Shown here piece by piece: positions 18,642 through 27,669 of a stretch of 64,000 nt of DNA. Every line of letters starts with the position of its first letter. The first letter of the stretch is position 1. A model generated the notes under the pieces. The model saw only the letters and a program-made list of their open reading frames with translations. It did no database searches and was not told the origin of the DNA. The position numbers and the translations under genes were made by a program. This stretch comes from Terriglobia bacterium (GTDB lineage Bacteria > Acidobacteriota > Terriglobia > JAIQFV01), in assembly GCA_020073085.1 (NCBI GenBank), contig JAIQFV010000003.1:248001-312000 (forward strand). Direction: 5' to 3'.

Positions 18642-19895
18642 ATGCTTCAGCATCTTGATACGTTCATCGCCTTCGCGGTGGTCATGGTGGGGGTCAGCCT
18701 TCTGATTACCATTATGACGCAAATGATTTCCGCATTCTTCGGATTGCGTGGAACCAACTTGAAATGGGGGATTGAAGAATTGCTCCGGACAATCGATCCG
18801 GCGCTCGATAAGCACACCGGGGAGATTGCTGACAAAATCCTGCACCAACCCTCAATTTCAGACTCCACATTTTCGAAATTTGAGAAACGGCTGCCATGGC
18901 TGGCGTGGCTGGCCCAGAAGATCGGCTGGGTCGAACGGCTGGTATCCCAATGGCGGCTGGCCTCAACGATACGCCCGGAGGAGTTTCTATTCTCGTTACG
19001 AACCCTGGCGCATGCACCTCTCCAGAAAGGGGAATCAGGCGAATGGCAGGAAAAGCTTGCCGAGGCGTTGACCGAGAGCGATGCCAACGCTGAGGCCCGG
19101 TTTCACCTGGTCACCCGAAAGATCCAGGACCTGTCCCCCGAATTGATCAAGACCCTGGATACCCTTTTTCCACAACTGGCCGCGAGCGCCCAGAAAGCCA
19201 TCGGGGATATCGAGCAGGGATTCAACTCCACCATGGACCGCGTGTCGCAGCGTTTTGCCATGCAGATGCGGATCTGGACGGTGATCATGTCGTTCCTTCT
19301 TGCATTTGTCTTGCACTTGGACGCCTTCCGGCTTTCGACACAGCTGTCGTCCGATGCGACGGTGCGCGCCAGCCTTGTGGCGAGCGCCGAAACGATAACC
19401 CACCAGGCGGGGGATGTGCTGGGCAAGACTTCGTCTTCACCGTTTGTTGAAGCGATGAAGCAACTGAAAGGTCAGGACCCGCTCGCCAACCAGTTGCTCC
19501 CCTTCCCACCGGTCCTTGAAAGCAATGAGGAAGCTGAAACCTGGATCAGGGAGCAGGTAAAAGACAGTGATCAAGCCGAAACGCTCGTCAAGGAGTATCG
19601 CGAGGTACTTCAGGCGACCCTGAGGACCCGCATGGATTCGCTGAAGATGCAGGTGAACTCCCTCAAAGACGAATTGAATAAGACCGAATTCCAGTTGGTT
19701 CCGGACCCCTATCCGGGATGGGATTTTCTGCCCCGCCACCCCCATTGGAAGCGGCACCTGGCCGGGATTCTCTGTGCAGCCGCCTTGCTGAGCCTGGGGG
19801 CGCCATTCTGGTTCAACACCTTGAAGACCCTTACGAACTTGCGGCCGGTCCTTGCTACAAAGCAACAGAAGGAGAGTGAGCAAAGCTCGGGGTGA
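18642..19895 (+). CDS. Membrane protein of unknown function, three helices
   Basis: About 417 residues from ATG 18642, which has GGGAGG seven bases upstream; an in-frame ATG at 18627 would add five residues. Transmembrane segments are visible at the N-terminus (FIAFAVVMVGVSLLITIMT), near residue 210 (IWTVIMSFLLAFVLHL) and near the C-terminus (LAGILCAAALLSLGAPFWF, followed by NTLKTLTNLRP). Two soluble helical stretches lie between, the second with coiled-coil character (LRTRMDSLKMQVNSLKDEL). It follows the 1050-residue gene by 79 bases and meets the lytic transglycosylase gene tail to tail. It may anchor a complex of the three proteins, which is inference from order only. Confidence 0.8.
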   Translation: MLQHLDTFIAFAVVMVGVSLLITIMTQMISAFFGLRGTNLKWGIEELLRTIDPALDKHTGEIADKILHQPSISDSTFSKFEKRLPWLAWLAQKIGWVERLVSQWRLASTIRPEEFLFSLRTLAHAPLQKGESGEWQEKLAEALTESDANAEARFHLVTRKIQDLSPELIKTLDTLFPQLAASAQKAIGDIEQGFNSTMDRVSQRFAMQMRIWTVIMSFLLAFVLHLDAFRLSTQLSSDATVRASLVASAETITHQAGDVLGKTSSSPFVEAMKQLKGQDPLANQLLPFPPVLESNEEAETWIREQVKDSDQAETLVKEYREVLQATLRTRMDSLKMQVNSLKDELNKTEFQLVPDPYPGWDFLPRHPHWKRHLAGILCAAALLSLGAPFWFNTLKTLTNLRPVLATKQQKESEQSSG

Positions 19896-19957
19896 GGTGG
19901 AAACCAGAGGACGGGACACGGATTGGAGTTCAGATGGATGGAGGGCTTACAGCTCCG

Positions 19958-21877
19958 TCATTGAACCACGGTAATCCGGATCCTGTCTCCGACCCGGAGC
20001 TGCCGGACATTTCGGATTCCGTTGATTTGTTTCAAGGACTCCACTGTGGTGTTGTAGTTCTGGGCGATGGAAAAGAGCGTTTCTCCCGGCCGGACACTGT
20101 GAACTACCGTCCCGGACCGCTTCGAGGAAACAGCTTTTCGGGGGGCGCTCGCAGCGGACGTCTTTATCTGTCCTCTTGGTGTGCCGGCGACCCGGCTTGG
20201 AATGTCCTCAGCCGCCATTCGAACTGTCAGTCGCTGGCCGGGACGGATCCTGGAGTTCAATCCGAGCCGGTTCCACTTCCGAAGCTGGCTCTGCGTCACG
20301 TCGTATCTTGCCGCAATCATTCCAAGCGTCTCCCCCCGCTCCACACGGTGTTTGACCACCGTGGTTTTCGTGCCTGAGGAGGCGGCGGGGATGATAATCT
20401 TAGTCCCTTCTTCCAACTTGGATCCCTGGGTTAACTGGTTGACTTGCGCGATGGCGCTCACCGTGGTGCGGTACCTGCTTGCTATCGTGGAGAGCGTCTC
20501 TCCCGGGCCGACGCGGTGTCGACGCCAAAGCACGCGTTTGTCCTCCGGGATCACGGCAATTTCCTGGGTGAATTTTTCTTTTGTTCCGGGGGGGAGATTG
20601 AGTTGAAAATCCGGCTCGTTGGGAGGGGTCGTCATCCGAAGAAGTTGGGGATTCAAAATCTGGAGATTTTCCACGGAGGTATCGATCGTTTCCGCGATCA
20701 GCCGCAGATCTGTAGGGGTTGATACGGTCACCCGCTCGGTCACCCGTGGGGGCAAAGGCTCCACGTTGAATCCGTACTTTTCCGGGTTCTTGGCAATAAT
20801 GGTGACTGCCAGGATGGCAGGAACATAGTTCTCTGTTTGAAGGGGCAACACATGGTGAGCGACCATCTGCCAAAAATCGGCATAACCGGAGCGCTCGATG
20901 GCCTTTTGGACATTGCCCGGACCGCAGTTATAAGCCGCCATGGCCAGATACCAATCTTCGTACTCCTCATACAGGTCTTTCAAATGCTGCGCGGCGGCCC
21001 GGGTCGATTTTTCCGGATCCTGGCGTTCGTCGACCCACCAATTCTGCACGAGCCCATACTCTGCGCCCCGGAAGGGCACGAATTGCCAGATCCCCTTGGC
21101 TTTCTTATTGGACAATGCCAGCGGCTGGTATCCGCTCTCCACTTGAGCCAGATAGATAAGGTCCTTCGGAACCCCCGTTTCGCGGAGAACTCGGTCAATC
21201 ATCGGCCGGAAGGCGCCCACCCGACGCAGCCCGTTTTCCATCGCCCCGCGCCCCCGTCCACGCGCGAAGTAATCAAGAAAATTCAAGACGCGCTCGTTGA
21301 CCGTGATGGGAAGGTCGTGGGAGACCTCGGTCAATTCCTTTTCGGCCGTCGCTTTGAGTTTTTCATCAATTCTCGAGGGGAAGGTTTCGATGTCCAGGAT
21401 TTCATCCGAGGGGGCCGGTTCATATTTCTGAGTCGTAAATCCATCGCCTTCCTTGAGGGCGATGACCTCGTAGGCATGAATGCGGTCAATCAGGCTGTCG
21501 AACTCTTTCTCAAGCCGTTCGTCCGAATGTAATGGAAGAGAGGATTGCAACATCACGTCCACTGCACGGTCGAACGACCTCTTGGCACGATCCAGATGGC
21601 CCTGATGGTAATCGTCTTCTCCTTGCCGGAAGTCCGCCTCCGCCTGCTCTATGATCTTTTTAGCGGCGTCGAAGGGTTCGGGAGCCAGGTCTGCCGGGAG
21701 GGGATACCTGTTTGGCACCGGGAGTTTTGAGAGCAGGGGAGAGGGAACGGTGATTACGGGCGGACTGACGATCGGTTTCTTTCGGGCACTCGTGCTGTCG
21801 CAGGAGGCGAAAACCCACGCCAGACAAAGGAGGAGAAGAAATTTGGCCGGTGTCGCCGCTCTCTTGAATGAAACCAT
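19958..21877 (-). CDS. MltD-like lytic transglycosylase with three LysM domains
   Basis: About 639 residues from MVSFKRAATPAKF; a GTG six codons upstream is also possible and neither has a good ribosome binding site. The N-terminus is a lipoprotein-type signal (LLLLCLAWVFASC, with Cys near 26). The SLT domain has the catalytic Glu in YLAQVESGYQPLALS, then KAKGIWQFVPFRGAEYGL and MAAYNCGPGNVQKAI. Three LysM repeats follow (HRVGPGETLSTIASRY, HRVERGETLGMIAARY, HSVRPGETLFSIAQNY). It should cleave peptidoglycan with 1,6-anhydro product formation, held at the outer membrane. It is convergent with the membrane-protein gene on the plus strand. Confidence 0.92.
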   Translation of the reverse strand: MVSFKRAATPAKFLLLLCLAWVFASCDSTSARKKPIVSPPVITVPSPLLSKLPVPNRYPLPADLAPEPFDAAKKIIEQAEADFRQGEDDYHQGHLDRAKRSFDRAVDVMLQSSLPLHSDERLEKEFDSLIDRIHAYEVIALKEGDGFTTQKYEPAPSDEILDIETFPSRIDEKLKATAEKELTEVSHDLPITVNERVLNFLDYFARGRGRGAMENGLRRVGAFRPMIDRVLRETGVPKDLIYLAQVESGYQPLALSNKKAKGIWQFVPFRGAEYGLVQNWWVDERQDPEKSTRAAAQHLKDLYEEYEDWYLAMAAYNCGPGNVQKAIERSGYADFWQMVAHHVLPLQTENYVPAILAVTIIAKNPEKYGFNVEPLPPRVTERVTVSTPTDLRLIAETIDTSVENLQILNPQLLRMTTPPNEPDFQLNLPPGTKEKFTQEIAVIPEDKRVLWRRHRVGPGETLSTIASRYRTTVSAIAQVNQLTQGSKLEEGTKIIIPAASSGTKTTVVKHRVERGETLGMIAARYDVTQSQLRKWNRLGLNSRIRPGQRLTVRMAAEDIPSRVAGTPRGQIKTSAASAPRKAVSSKRSGTVVHSVRPGETLFSIAQNYNTTVESLKQINGIRNVRQLRVGDRIRITVVQ

Positions 21878-22207
21878 CTGGCAATGAGTCCGCACTCAAA
21901 ATAAAGAAAAACCGCGCTCATCTTACACGAGCCCCCTGGGAGAGTCAATTTGGACGGCATTTTTACAGTATTAAACAACCAAAGTAAATGCTGATGAATC
22001 TATGTGCATAGCTGTGGAAGTAAAGAAGGTCTTGAGGTATACGCGGTCCGAAGAGGAGTATAATATCAGGGTAGAACTGAGGACTGCCCAACTAAGGTTG
22101 AGCCGAGGATCGATTCTCGGCGGTTCAAAGAACCCGAAGGGCCCCACACAGAATCGAAGGGTGAGTGACTTGGAATGTTGGCCAGAAATCAAGAGACGGG
22201 AGGAGTT
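21878..22207. other. Divergent promoter region
   Basis: This 330-base gap separates the lytic transglycosylase gene (minus) from the glycine-zipper protein gene (plus) and should carry both promoters. The left half is AT-richer than its surroundings. I see no RNA family or further gene. Confidence 0.4.
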
Positions 22208-23086
22208 ATGTTGACAAAGAGGTGGCGCCAGATGCGAATATTACCGGTTCTCCTGGCGGGAGTCGTCAGCATCGCTTTGGGACAGAGCCCCACACAGGAA
22301 CCGCCGGTGAAGAAGGCGGAAGACGTGAAGGAAGCCAGTGCGGGACCCCCATCCACACAGGCGCAGCCGGCTTCGGAGGATCCCAGGGTGGAGCGCCGGG
22401 AAGTGATCGTTCCATCCGGCACCCGCATCCCTCTGTCGGTGGTGAACTTTGTAAGTTCCCGGAACGCGAAGGCTGGGGATCCGGTTTATCTGGAGACCAT
22501 GTTTCCCATTACGATAGGCAACCGCGTGATCATTCCGGTGGGCAGTTACGTCCGTGGAACAATCACTGAGGTCAAACGGTCGGGGCGGGTCAAAGGGCGT
22601 GCAGAGATGTATCTCCGTTTCGACAGCCTCACGCTGCCCAATGGAACGACCAGGGAATTTACGGCGACGGTCTCACAAGCCGACGCGCGAATTCCTGGAA
22701 ACTTGAAGGAAGGGAAAATCGAAGCCGAGGGAACGAAGGGCCGGGATGCCGGTACTATTGCCGCTACTGGGGCGGCCGGGACTTCGATTGGGGCCATCGC
22801 TGGGGGTGCCTCCGGTCATCCTGGGATGGGAACAGCCATCGGTGCGGGAGCAGGGGCTGTGGCGGGATTGATCGTGGCACTGGTGCAGCGGGGCAATGAG
22901 GTTGATCTCTATCGCGGGACGGAAGTGGACATGACCCTGGACCGGAATCTGGTCTTTGATGAGGGCGAGTTGACGCACTTTGGGCGCGACCCGTCCAGCG
23001 ACCGGTACTACGAACGTCCCGGGCCGCCCCCACGACAGGGCGGAGCAGACCCCAGGGATCGCAGAAGGTTTCCTTATCCATTCTAG
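22208..23086 (+). CDS. Secreted protein with glycine-zipper segment
   Basis: About 292 residues from MLTKRWRQMRILP, with GGGAGGAG just upstream. A signal peptide (LPVLLAGVVSIALGQ) is followed by a Pro/Ala/Glu-rich linker. A beta-rich domain (VIVPSGTRIPLSVVNF, VIIPVGSYVRGTITEVKR, MYLRFDSLTLPNG) resembles the C-terminal domain of TrbI/VirB10-like proteins. A long glycine-zipper (GAAGTSIGAIAGGASGHPGM, then GAGAGAVAGLIVAL) follows. The tail is Pro/Arg/Asp-rich. Such proteins are common single genes in this kind of genome and probably sit in the envelope. An intrinsic terminator lies 200 bases downstream. Confidence 0.65.
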   Translation: MLTKRWRQMRILPVLLAGVVSIALGQSPTQEPPVKKAEDVKEASAGPPSTQAQPASEDPRVERREVIVPSGTRIPLSVVNFVSSRNAKAGDPVYLETMFPITIGNRVIIPVGSYVRGTITEVKRSGRVKGRAEMYLRFDSLTLPNGTTREFTATVSQADARIPGNLKEGKIEAEGTKGRDAGTIAATGAAGTSIGAIAGGASGHPGMGTAIGAGAGAVAGLIVALVQRGNEVDLYRGTEVDMTLDRNLVFDEGELTHFGRDPSSDRYYERPGPPPRQGGADPRDRRRFPYPF

Positions 23087-23285
23087 GGGCTCGCGACTCG
23101 AAGCTGTGTAGAACCGCCCAGGCAATCTTATGCCGGGGGCGTTTCGATTGCGGATTGTGGATTTCGGAATGCGGATTGAAGCATGGCGAGGCGATTCTGA
23201 GAGGTATCGGCCCGTATTTCGTCGCTACCTTGGGATAAATTGTGGCGAATAACGTGGGATAGAATTTAAGGCCGATTTCAAATTG

Positions 23286-23320
23286 GCCGGCCACCGCAAT
23301 TTGCGGTTGCCGGCTTTTTA
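23286..23320 (+). terminator. Intrinsic terminator after the glycine-zipper gene
   Basis: GCCGGCCACCGC (23286-23297) pairs with GCGGTTGCCGGC (23303-23314) with one mismatch, followed by TTTTTA. The U-tract orientation fits plus-strand transcription. It lies close to the stop of the convergent exchanger gene. Confidence 0.75.
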
Positions 23321-24562
23321 TTTCGTGGATGACTTGGCCGGCTTTGTCAGATGAGTCTTTGCCAGATCGCGGAAAACCTTGAATGCCGTGAATTCCCGGT
23401 TTCCAAAAGTCATTCGGCCAAGCTCCACGGCAGACCAGACAAAATAGAGGATCGTGACGATCAGATGCACGGAAAAGAAGGATTCACTGGGGGTCACCGC
23501 TGAAAACACAAACTGGACAAACCATAGGGTGAACAGAAGGCAGGCTTCAAACCAGCTGAACCGCATGTTAATGAGCAGGACCAATCCCAGGAGGGACTGC
23601 GAGATGGTCAGGGCAATCTCTAGTTTCTGGTGGGCGTTGAAGGGAATGGGTGTAAGCGCCCCCATCCGTATCGAATAGACGATTGGCAACATGGCGGCCA
23701 GCAAGGTCCACTGATTGATATTTGAGGACACCATGTTCATCAGGGCCAGGGGGGCGTTCCTGACGGTTCGCGCCCAGTAAAGAGCCGAGACTTTTTCGGG
23801 AAACTCCGATAAAAACGGGGCGACCCACTGGACAAAGACAAACTGGGAAATTCCCGCAGAAACAGCGAGCACCAGCATGCTGTGGAGGAAGGGTTCCGCC
23901 ACAAAATACATGACAAGGCCCCCTCCCAGAAAAAGGCCAACAATCGCGGTGTTTCTCACGCCCCGCGACGAGGTCATGATTTTCCGGGGCATATATTCGA
24001 GTTCTTCAATCTTCTCTTCGCTCTGAGGCGGAATTCGCTGAAGAATGTAGAGATACACGAAATAGATGGCCATCAGGATGACGCTGTCAAAGACGGAGAG
24101 TTGCCCTTTGAGGAGGATGATAAAGAAATAGAGGATGGGTGCCGCCAGGGAGACGACCTCGACCGCGTGTTCGCGTTCGAGCACGATCTCGCGGAGCGGC
24201 TGTTTGGTTTTCCTACGGTTGAAGAACGCCGCTGTAGCGTAAATCAGCGGCCAGCCCAGCCCGACCAGGAGACGCAACGACCCGGTCAGGTTGGCCGTCA
24301 TCAGATCGACTCTCTTTTCCCAGGCGATAACGAATTCAACTGCGAATTCGGGCAACGTTTGCAGCCAGGCCAGGATCGCGAGCGCCAATCCTTGAGAGAT
24401 CAAGAATTGGGCGGCTTCGGCGGCCCAGGCAATCATCAAAGAAGCGACCAGCACGCTGGGAAAGGTCCACAGGGCTGAGAGGGGGGACCCCGCAGCCGGA
24501 ACCGTTGGAGGGGGTTGGAACCGGATCAATCCGAGGAGGAAACCATTGAATTTTTGTCTCAT
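23318..24562 (-). CDS. CaCA-type sodium/calcium exchanger homologue
   Basis: 414 residues, almost wholly hydrophobic with about ten helices. Two alpha-repeat motifs are visible: LQTLPEFAVEFVIAW with TANLTGS in the first half, and VAPFLSEFPEKVSALYWAR with MVSSNINQW in the second. Their acidic and Ser/Asn residues are those that bind cations in the Ca2+:cation antiporter superfamily. A cytoplasmic loop (PPQSEEKIEELEY) divides the halves. The ion is not clear from sequence. It starts 16 bases after the nadB stop, so the two are probably co-transcribed without an obvious functional link. Confidence 0.75.
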   Translation of the reverse strand: MRQKFNGFLLGLIRFQPPPTVPAAGSPLSALWTFPSVLVASLMIAWAAEAAQFLISQGLALAILAWLQTLPEFAVEFVIAWEKRVDLMTANLTGSLRLLVGLGWPLIYATAAFFNRRKTKQPLREIVLEREHAVEVVSLAAPILYFFIILLKGQLSVFDSVILMAIYFVYLYILQRIPPQSEEKIEELEYMPRKIMTSSRGVRNTAIVGLFLGGGLVMYFVAEPFLHSMLVLAVSAGISQFVFVQWVAPFLSEFPEKVSALYWARTVRNAPLALMNMVSSNINQWTLLAAMLPIVYSIRMGALTPIPFNAHQKLEIALTISQSLLGLVLLINMRFSWFEACLLFTLWFVQFVFSAVTPSESFFSVHLIVTILYFVWSAVELGRMTFGNREFTAFKVFRDLAKTHLTKPAKSSTK

Positions 24563-24578
24563 TCAAGAAGGGCGGGTC

Positions 24579-26180
24579 TCATTCAGTGAAGCAGACCGCG
24601 TGGTTCTTCGAAATGCTGGAGTGTTTTAAGAACCTGGCATCCTTTCGGAGTGGAAAGTCTTCGCGATAGTGGGCCCCGCGGCTCTCTTCTCGCGCCAGGG
24701 CCGAGGCCGTGACGACGCTGGCCACGGAGAGCAGATTGCGGAGCCGTAAGGCGTGGGGGGTGCTGTCGCAGGGGCGGGCGTGGGCCTCGCACTCTTCGAG
24801 TTCCTTGAGAGCATGCCTGAGACTCAGCCCTGAGCGGATGACCCCGACAAATTGCCACATCACCTTCTTCAACCGTCCGACCAGTTCCTCCGCCAGGACG
24901 TGTCCTTTCCCGCTTGAAGCGGCCTTTTCGGAATGACCGTTGGAGTGCATCGGGACCGGAGGAGGAGGGTTTTCTCCGCGCATCGCCTCGCCCGCCCGGG
25001 CACCGAACACGAGACTCTCAAGAAGCGAATTTGAGGACAGGCGATTGGAGCCGTGGACGCCTGAACAGGATGCCTCACCCGCGGCGTAAAGACCCCGCAG
25101 GGAGGTTCTCCCCTGAGTATCGATCTTGATGCCTCCGATGCAGTAATGAGCAGCGGGATGGATCGGAATCATGTTTTCCGAAATATCGATATTGAATTCG
25201 AGGAACATCTCGTACACGGCGGGAAATCGACGCTTCAGAATTTCCCCATCGAGATGGGTGCAATCCAGATAAACGTAGCTGCTTTGGGTCTTGACCATCT
25301 CCATCAGGATGGCCCGGCTCACCACGTCGCGCGGGGCCAGTTCTTCCTGGGGATGATAGTGGTGCATAAACCGCTCTAAATCGGCATTGCGAAGATAGGC
25401 CCCTTCTGCGCGCAAGGACTCCGGCAGTAAAACGCGGGGAGCGTTCTTCAGGTTAAGCACCGTGGGATGGAACTGGATGAACTCCATGTCGCTCAGTTCC
25501 GCCCCGGCGCGGAATGCAATGGCCAGTCCATCGCCGGTCGAAAGCTCCGTATTCGTGGTTTCGGGATAGAGTTGGCCCATTCCGCCCGTTCCTGCAAACA
25601 CTGCGCGGGCAGAGACCGTATGTTGACGACCCGTTTTGAGATCGCAGTAATGCGCCCCCACTACCGAGCCATTCTTGATGATCAAATCTTCTGCCGCCGT
25701 GTTCTTTAGAACTTTGACGTTCGGAAGACCGGCGATCCGACGGTTCAGGGTCTCGAGTATTTCGTTCGTTGTGCTCTGAGAACGTCCCTTGAATACGTAT
25801 GATCTTGGCTCGGCCCCGGGCTTGGGCGATAGAACCCTTCCGGCGTGGCGCTCGAAGGAGGCACCCCAAGAGACCAATTCCTCCATGTAGCGAGGACCCT
25901 CCTCCACAAGCACTTTCACCGCCTCGGTCTTGCACAGCCCCTCTCCCGCACAGAGGGTGTCTTCATAATGAAGCCGGATCTCCTCCTCGTCGCTGGAGGC
26001 GATGGCGATCACCCCGTCCGAGTGCTTGGAGGGTTGCGCGACGGAACACTGCTTCGTCAGCATCAGGACACTTCCCGAGTCGGCGAGCGCGAGGGCGCAC
26101 CGCATGGCGGCGACCCCGCTCCCCACAATCAAGAAATCTGTTTTCTCCAACTCGCAGGACTTCATACGCAAGGTCATCAT
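24579..26180 (-). CDS. nadB: L-aspartate oxidase
   Basis: 533 residues, full length. The FAD-binding N-terminus DFLIVGSGVAAMRCALAL starts near residue 16. HPAAHYCIGGIKID and GLYAAGEASCSGVHGSNRL, then SNSLLESLVFGARAGE, are typical of L-aspartate oxidase; the C-terminal helical domain is present. The enzyme oxidises L-aspartate to iminoaspartate, the first step of de novo NAD synthesis. nadA and nadC are not in the window. Starts at 26180, 26177 and 26165 are all possible; the longest is given because a weak TAGGG lies just before it. The gene is divergent from aroB. Confidence 0.92.
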   Translation of the reverse strand: MMTLRMKSCELEKTDFLIVGSGVAAMRCALALADSGSVLMLTKQCSVAQPSKHSDGVIAIASSDEEEIRLHYEDTLCAGEGLCKTEAVKVLVEEGPRYMEELVSWGASFERHAGRVLSPKPGAEPRSYVFKGRSQSTTNEILETLNRRIAGLPNVKVLKNTAAEDLIIKNGSVVGAHYCDLKTGRQHTVSARAVFAGTGGMGQLYPETTNTELSTGDGLAIAFRAGAELSDMEFIQFHPTVLNLKNAPRVLLPESLRAEGAYLRNADLERFMHHYHPQEELAPRDVVSRAILMEMVKTQSSYVYLDCTHLDGEILKRRFPAVYEMFLEFNIDISENMIPIHPAAHYCIGGIKIDTQGRTSLRGLYAAGEASCSGVHGSNRLSSNSLLESLVFGARAGEAMRGENPPPPVPMHSNGHSEKAASSGKGHVLAEELVGRLKKVMWQFVGVIRSGLSLRHALKELEECEAHARPCDSTPHALRLRNLLSVASVVTASALAREESRGAHYREDFPLRKDARFLKHSSISKNHAVCFTE

Positions 26181-26309
26181 ACCCTAGCAAAAAAAATTTG
26201 AGCAATAGTTTTTCAGCGGAGGATTTTTCACAATCTGCACAAGCAGGGGATGGGGAATTCGATTGCTGGCACTCAAAGGGGTGTGATACGTTATTTGTTT
26301 TGAACACGC

Positions 26310-26416
26310 GGTCGGAGGGTACTCGAGAGTTCCCGTCCACAAAGGAACGATCGGGCCAGGGAGCCTGCCGGTTCCCCTCAGGGGGCTCGCCCCGGGCCTT
26401 GAAATTTAATCCGACC
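26310..26416 (+). ncRNA. Candidate structured RNA leader of aroB
   Basis: GGTCGGA (26310-26316) and TCCGACC (26410-26416) form a perfect 7-bp closing stem around three hairpins. These are 26317-26334 (GGGTAC/GAGTTCCC type), 26344-26375 (GGAAC/GTTCC, with an inner CAGG/CCTG stem) and 26382-26393 (GGGG-CTCG-CCCC). The fold ends 53 bases before the aroB start. A promoter-like TTGCTG/GATACG pair lies just upstream. I match it to no riboswitch or ncRNA family I know. Chance folding of GC-rich DNA remains possible. Confidence 0.35.
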
Positions 26417-26469
26417 TCATGCCATCGGCTTGAGACTCTTGACCCACGAGGCGGCCATGGGGAAGCGCT

Positions 26470-27669
26470 ATGATTGAAATTCAAGTCCCAATCGCCACGC
26501 GCCGGTATTCCATTATCCTGGGACGAGGCGAAGCGACTGAGAATCCCGCATTGAAGAGCCTTGTCAAGTCGAGCACCAAGGTGTTCCTGATCACCAACCG
26601 CACGATCTGGGGCAAGTACTCGCAGCGGGTCCGCTCCAAAGGCAGCATCCTGGCTTCGGCTGTTCCCCTGCTGATCCCGGACGGGGAGCGTTTCAAGAAT
26701 ATGCGATGGTACCAGTGGCTCTGCCGGGAACTCGTCCGCCGGGGAGCAGACCGCAAGTCCCTGATCGTGGCGCTGGGCGGGGGCGTGGTGGGAGACCTGG
26801 CCGGATTTGTGGCCTCCTCTGTTTTGAGGGGGCTGCCACTGGCTCAGATCCCAACCTCGCTGCTGGCGCAGATCGACAGTTCCATCGGCGGAAAGACTGC
26901 CGTGAATTTGCCTGAAGGAAAGAACATGGTCGGGGCTTTTTACCAGCCTGCTCTGGTGGTCACCGATCCGCTGTTTTTGAAAACCCTGCCTCCTCGAGAG
27001 CTTCGGGCAGGCCTTTATGAGGCCATTAAGTATGGCGTGATTGAGGACCGGGAGCTGTTTGCATTCATCGAATCCCGGATTGAAGATCTGCTGCAATGCG
27101 ATCTGAAAGCACTCGAGACGGTTATCCGCCATTGTGCGTTTGCCAAGGCCGCGATCGTGGGGAAGGACGAGCGGGAATCCGGAATTCGCAAGACCCTGAA
27201 TTTCGGGCACACCCTTGGGCACGCCCTGGAGGCCGGAACCTCCTACCGGCGGTTCAAACATGGAGAAGCGGTGGCGTGGGGCATGCTCATGGCAACGCGC
27301 CTGGCGGAAAAGCTCTCGTTGATGTCCCCGGCTGATTCCAGGCGCGTGGTCGCGTGCATCGGCGCGGCCGGCCCATTGCCAAGAATTTCGGACCTCGCCG
27401 CGGATACAATTTTCAAACATATGCGGCACGACAAGAAGGCGATTGCAGGTAAACTTCAATTGGTTCTCCCCACGGAGATCGGTTCCGTAAAGGTCGTCGA
27501 GGGGGTTGACGCCAAAATGATCCGCGGGGCGTACCGCGAGATTCAAAACGAAAGCCTGCGAGACGATGGAGCCTGGAGCCAGGTGAGGAATTCCCGGCCC
27601 ATCGGTTTCGTCGAGGTGAGCCCGGTTAGCCAAGGCGAGCGGAAAAACAGCCGTCGACGATCCTTATGA
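26470..27669 (+). CDS. aroB: 3-dehydroquinate synthase
   Basis: 399 residues, about 35-40 longer than typical because of a basic C-terminal tail. The NAD-binding and active-site signatures are intact: VALGGGVVGDLAGFVAS, RGLPLAQIPTSLLAQIDSSIGGK, NLPEGKNMVGAFYQP, and the zinc ligands within FGHTLGHALE and FKHGEAVAWGM. It converts DAHP to 3-dehydroquinate, step two of the shikimate pathway. The stop overlaps the next start (ATGA), coupling it to the ubiE/menG-type methyltransferase; shikimate-derived chorismate feeds quinone synthesis, which makes the pairing sensible. A foldable leader lies upstream. Confidence 0.95.
   Translation: MIEIQVPIATRRYSIILGRGEATENPALKSLVKSSTKVFLITNRTIWGKYSQRVRSKGSILASAVPLLIPDGERFKNMRWYQWLCRELVRRGADRKSLIVALGGGVVGDLAGFVASSVLRGLPLAQIPTSLLAQIDSSIGGKTAVNLPEGKNMVGAFYQPALVVTDPLFLKTLPPRELRAGLYEAIKYGVIEDRELFAFIESRIEDLLQCDLKALETVIRHCAFAKAAIVGKDERESGIRKTLNFGHTLGHALEAGTSYRRFKHGEAVAWGMLMATRLAEKLSLMSPADSRRVVACIGAAGPLPRISDLAADTIFKHMRHDKKAIAGKLQLVLPTEIGSVKVVEGVDAKMIRGAYREIQNESLRDDGAWSQVRNSRPIGFVEVSPVSQGERKNSRRRSL

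Noticed and set aside
14101-19895. Known CBASS-type anti-phage locus with a patatin effector
   Set aside because: No nucleotidyltransferase, E1/E2/JAB or other CBASS gene is present, and the two partner proteins do not resemble any CBASS component.
25963-27633. 556-codon minus-strand open frame across aroB
   Set aside because: Shadow of nadB and aroB; both real genes have full catalytic motifs and this frame has none.
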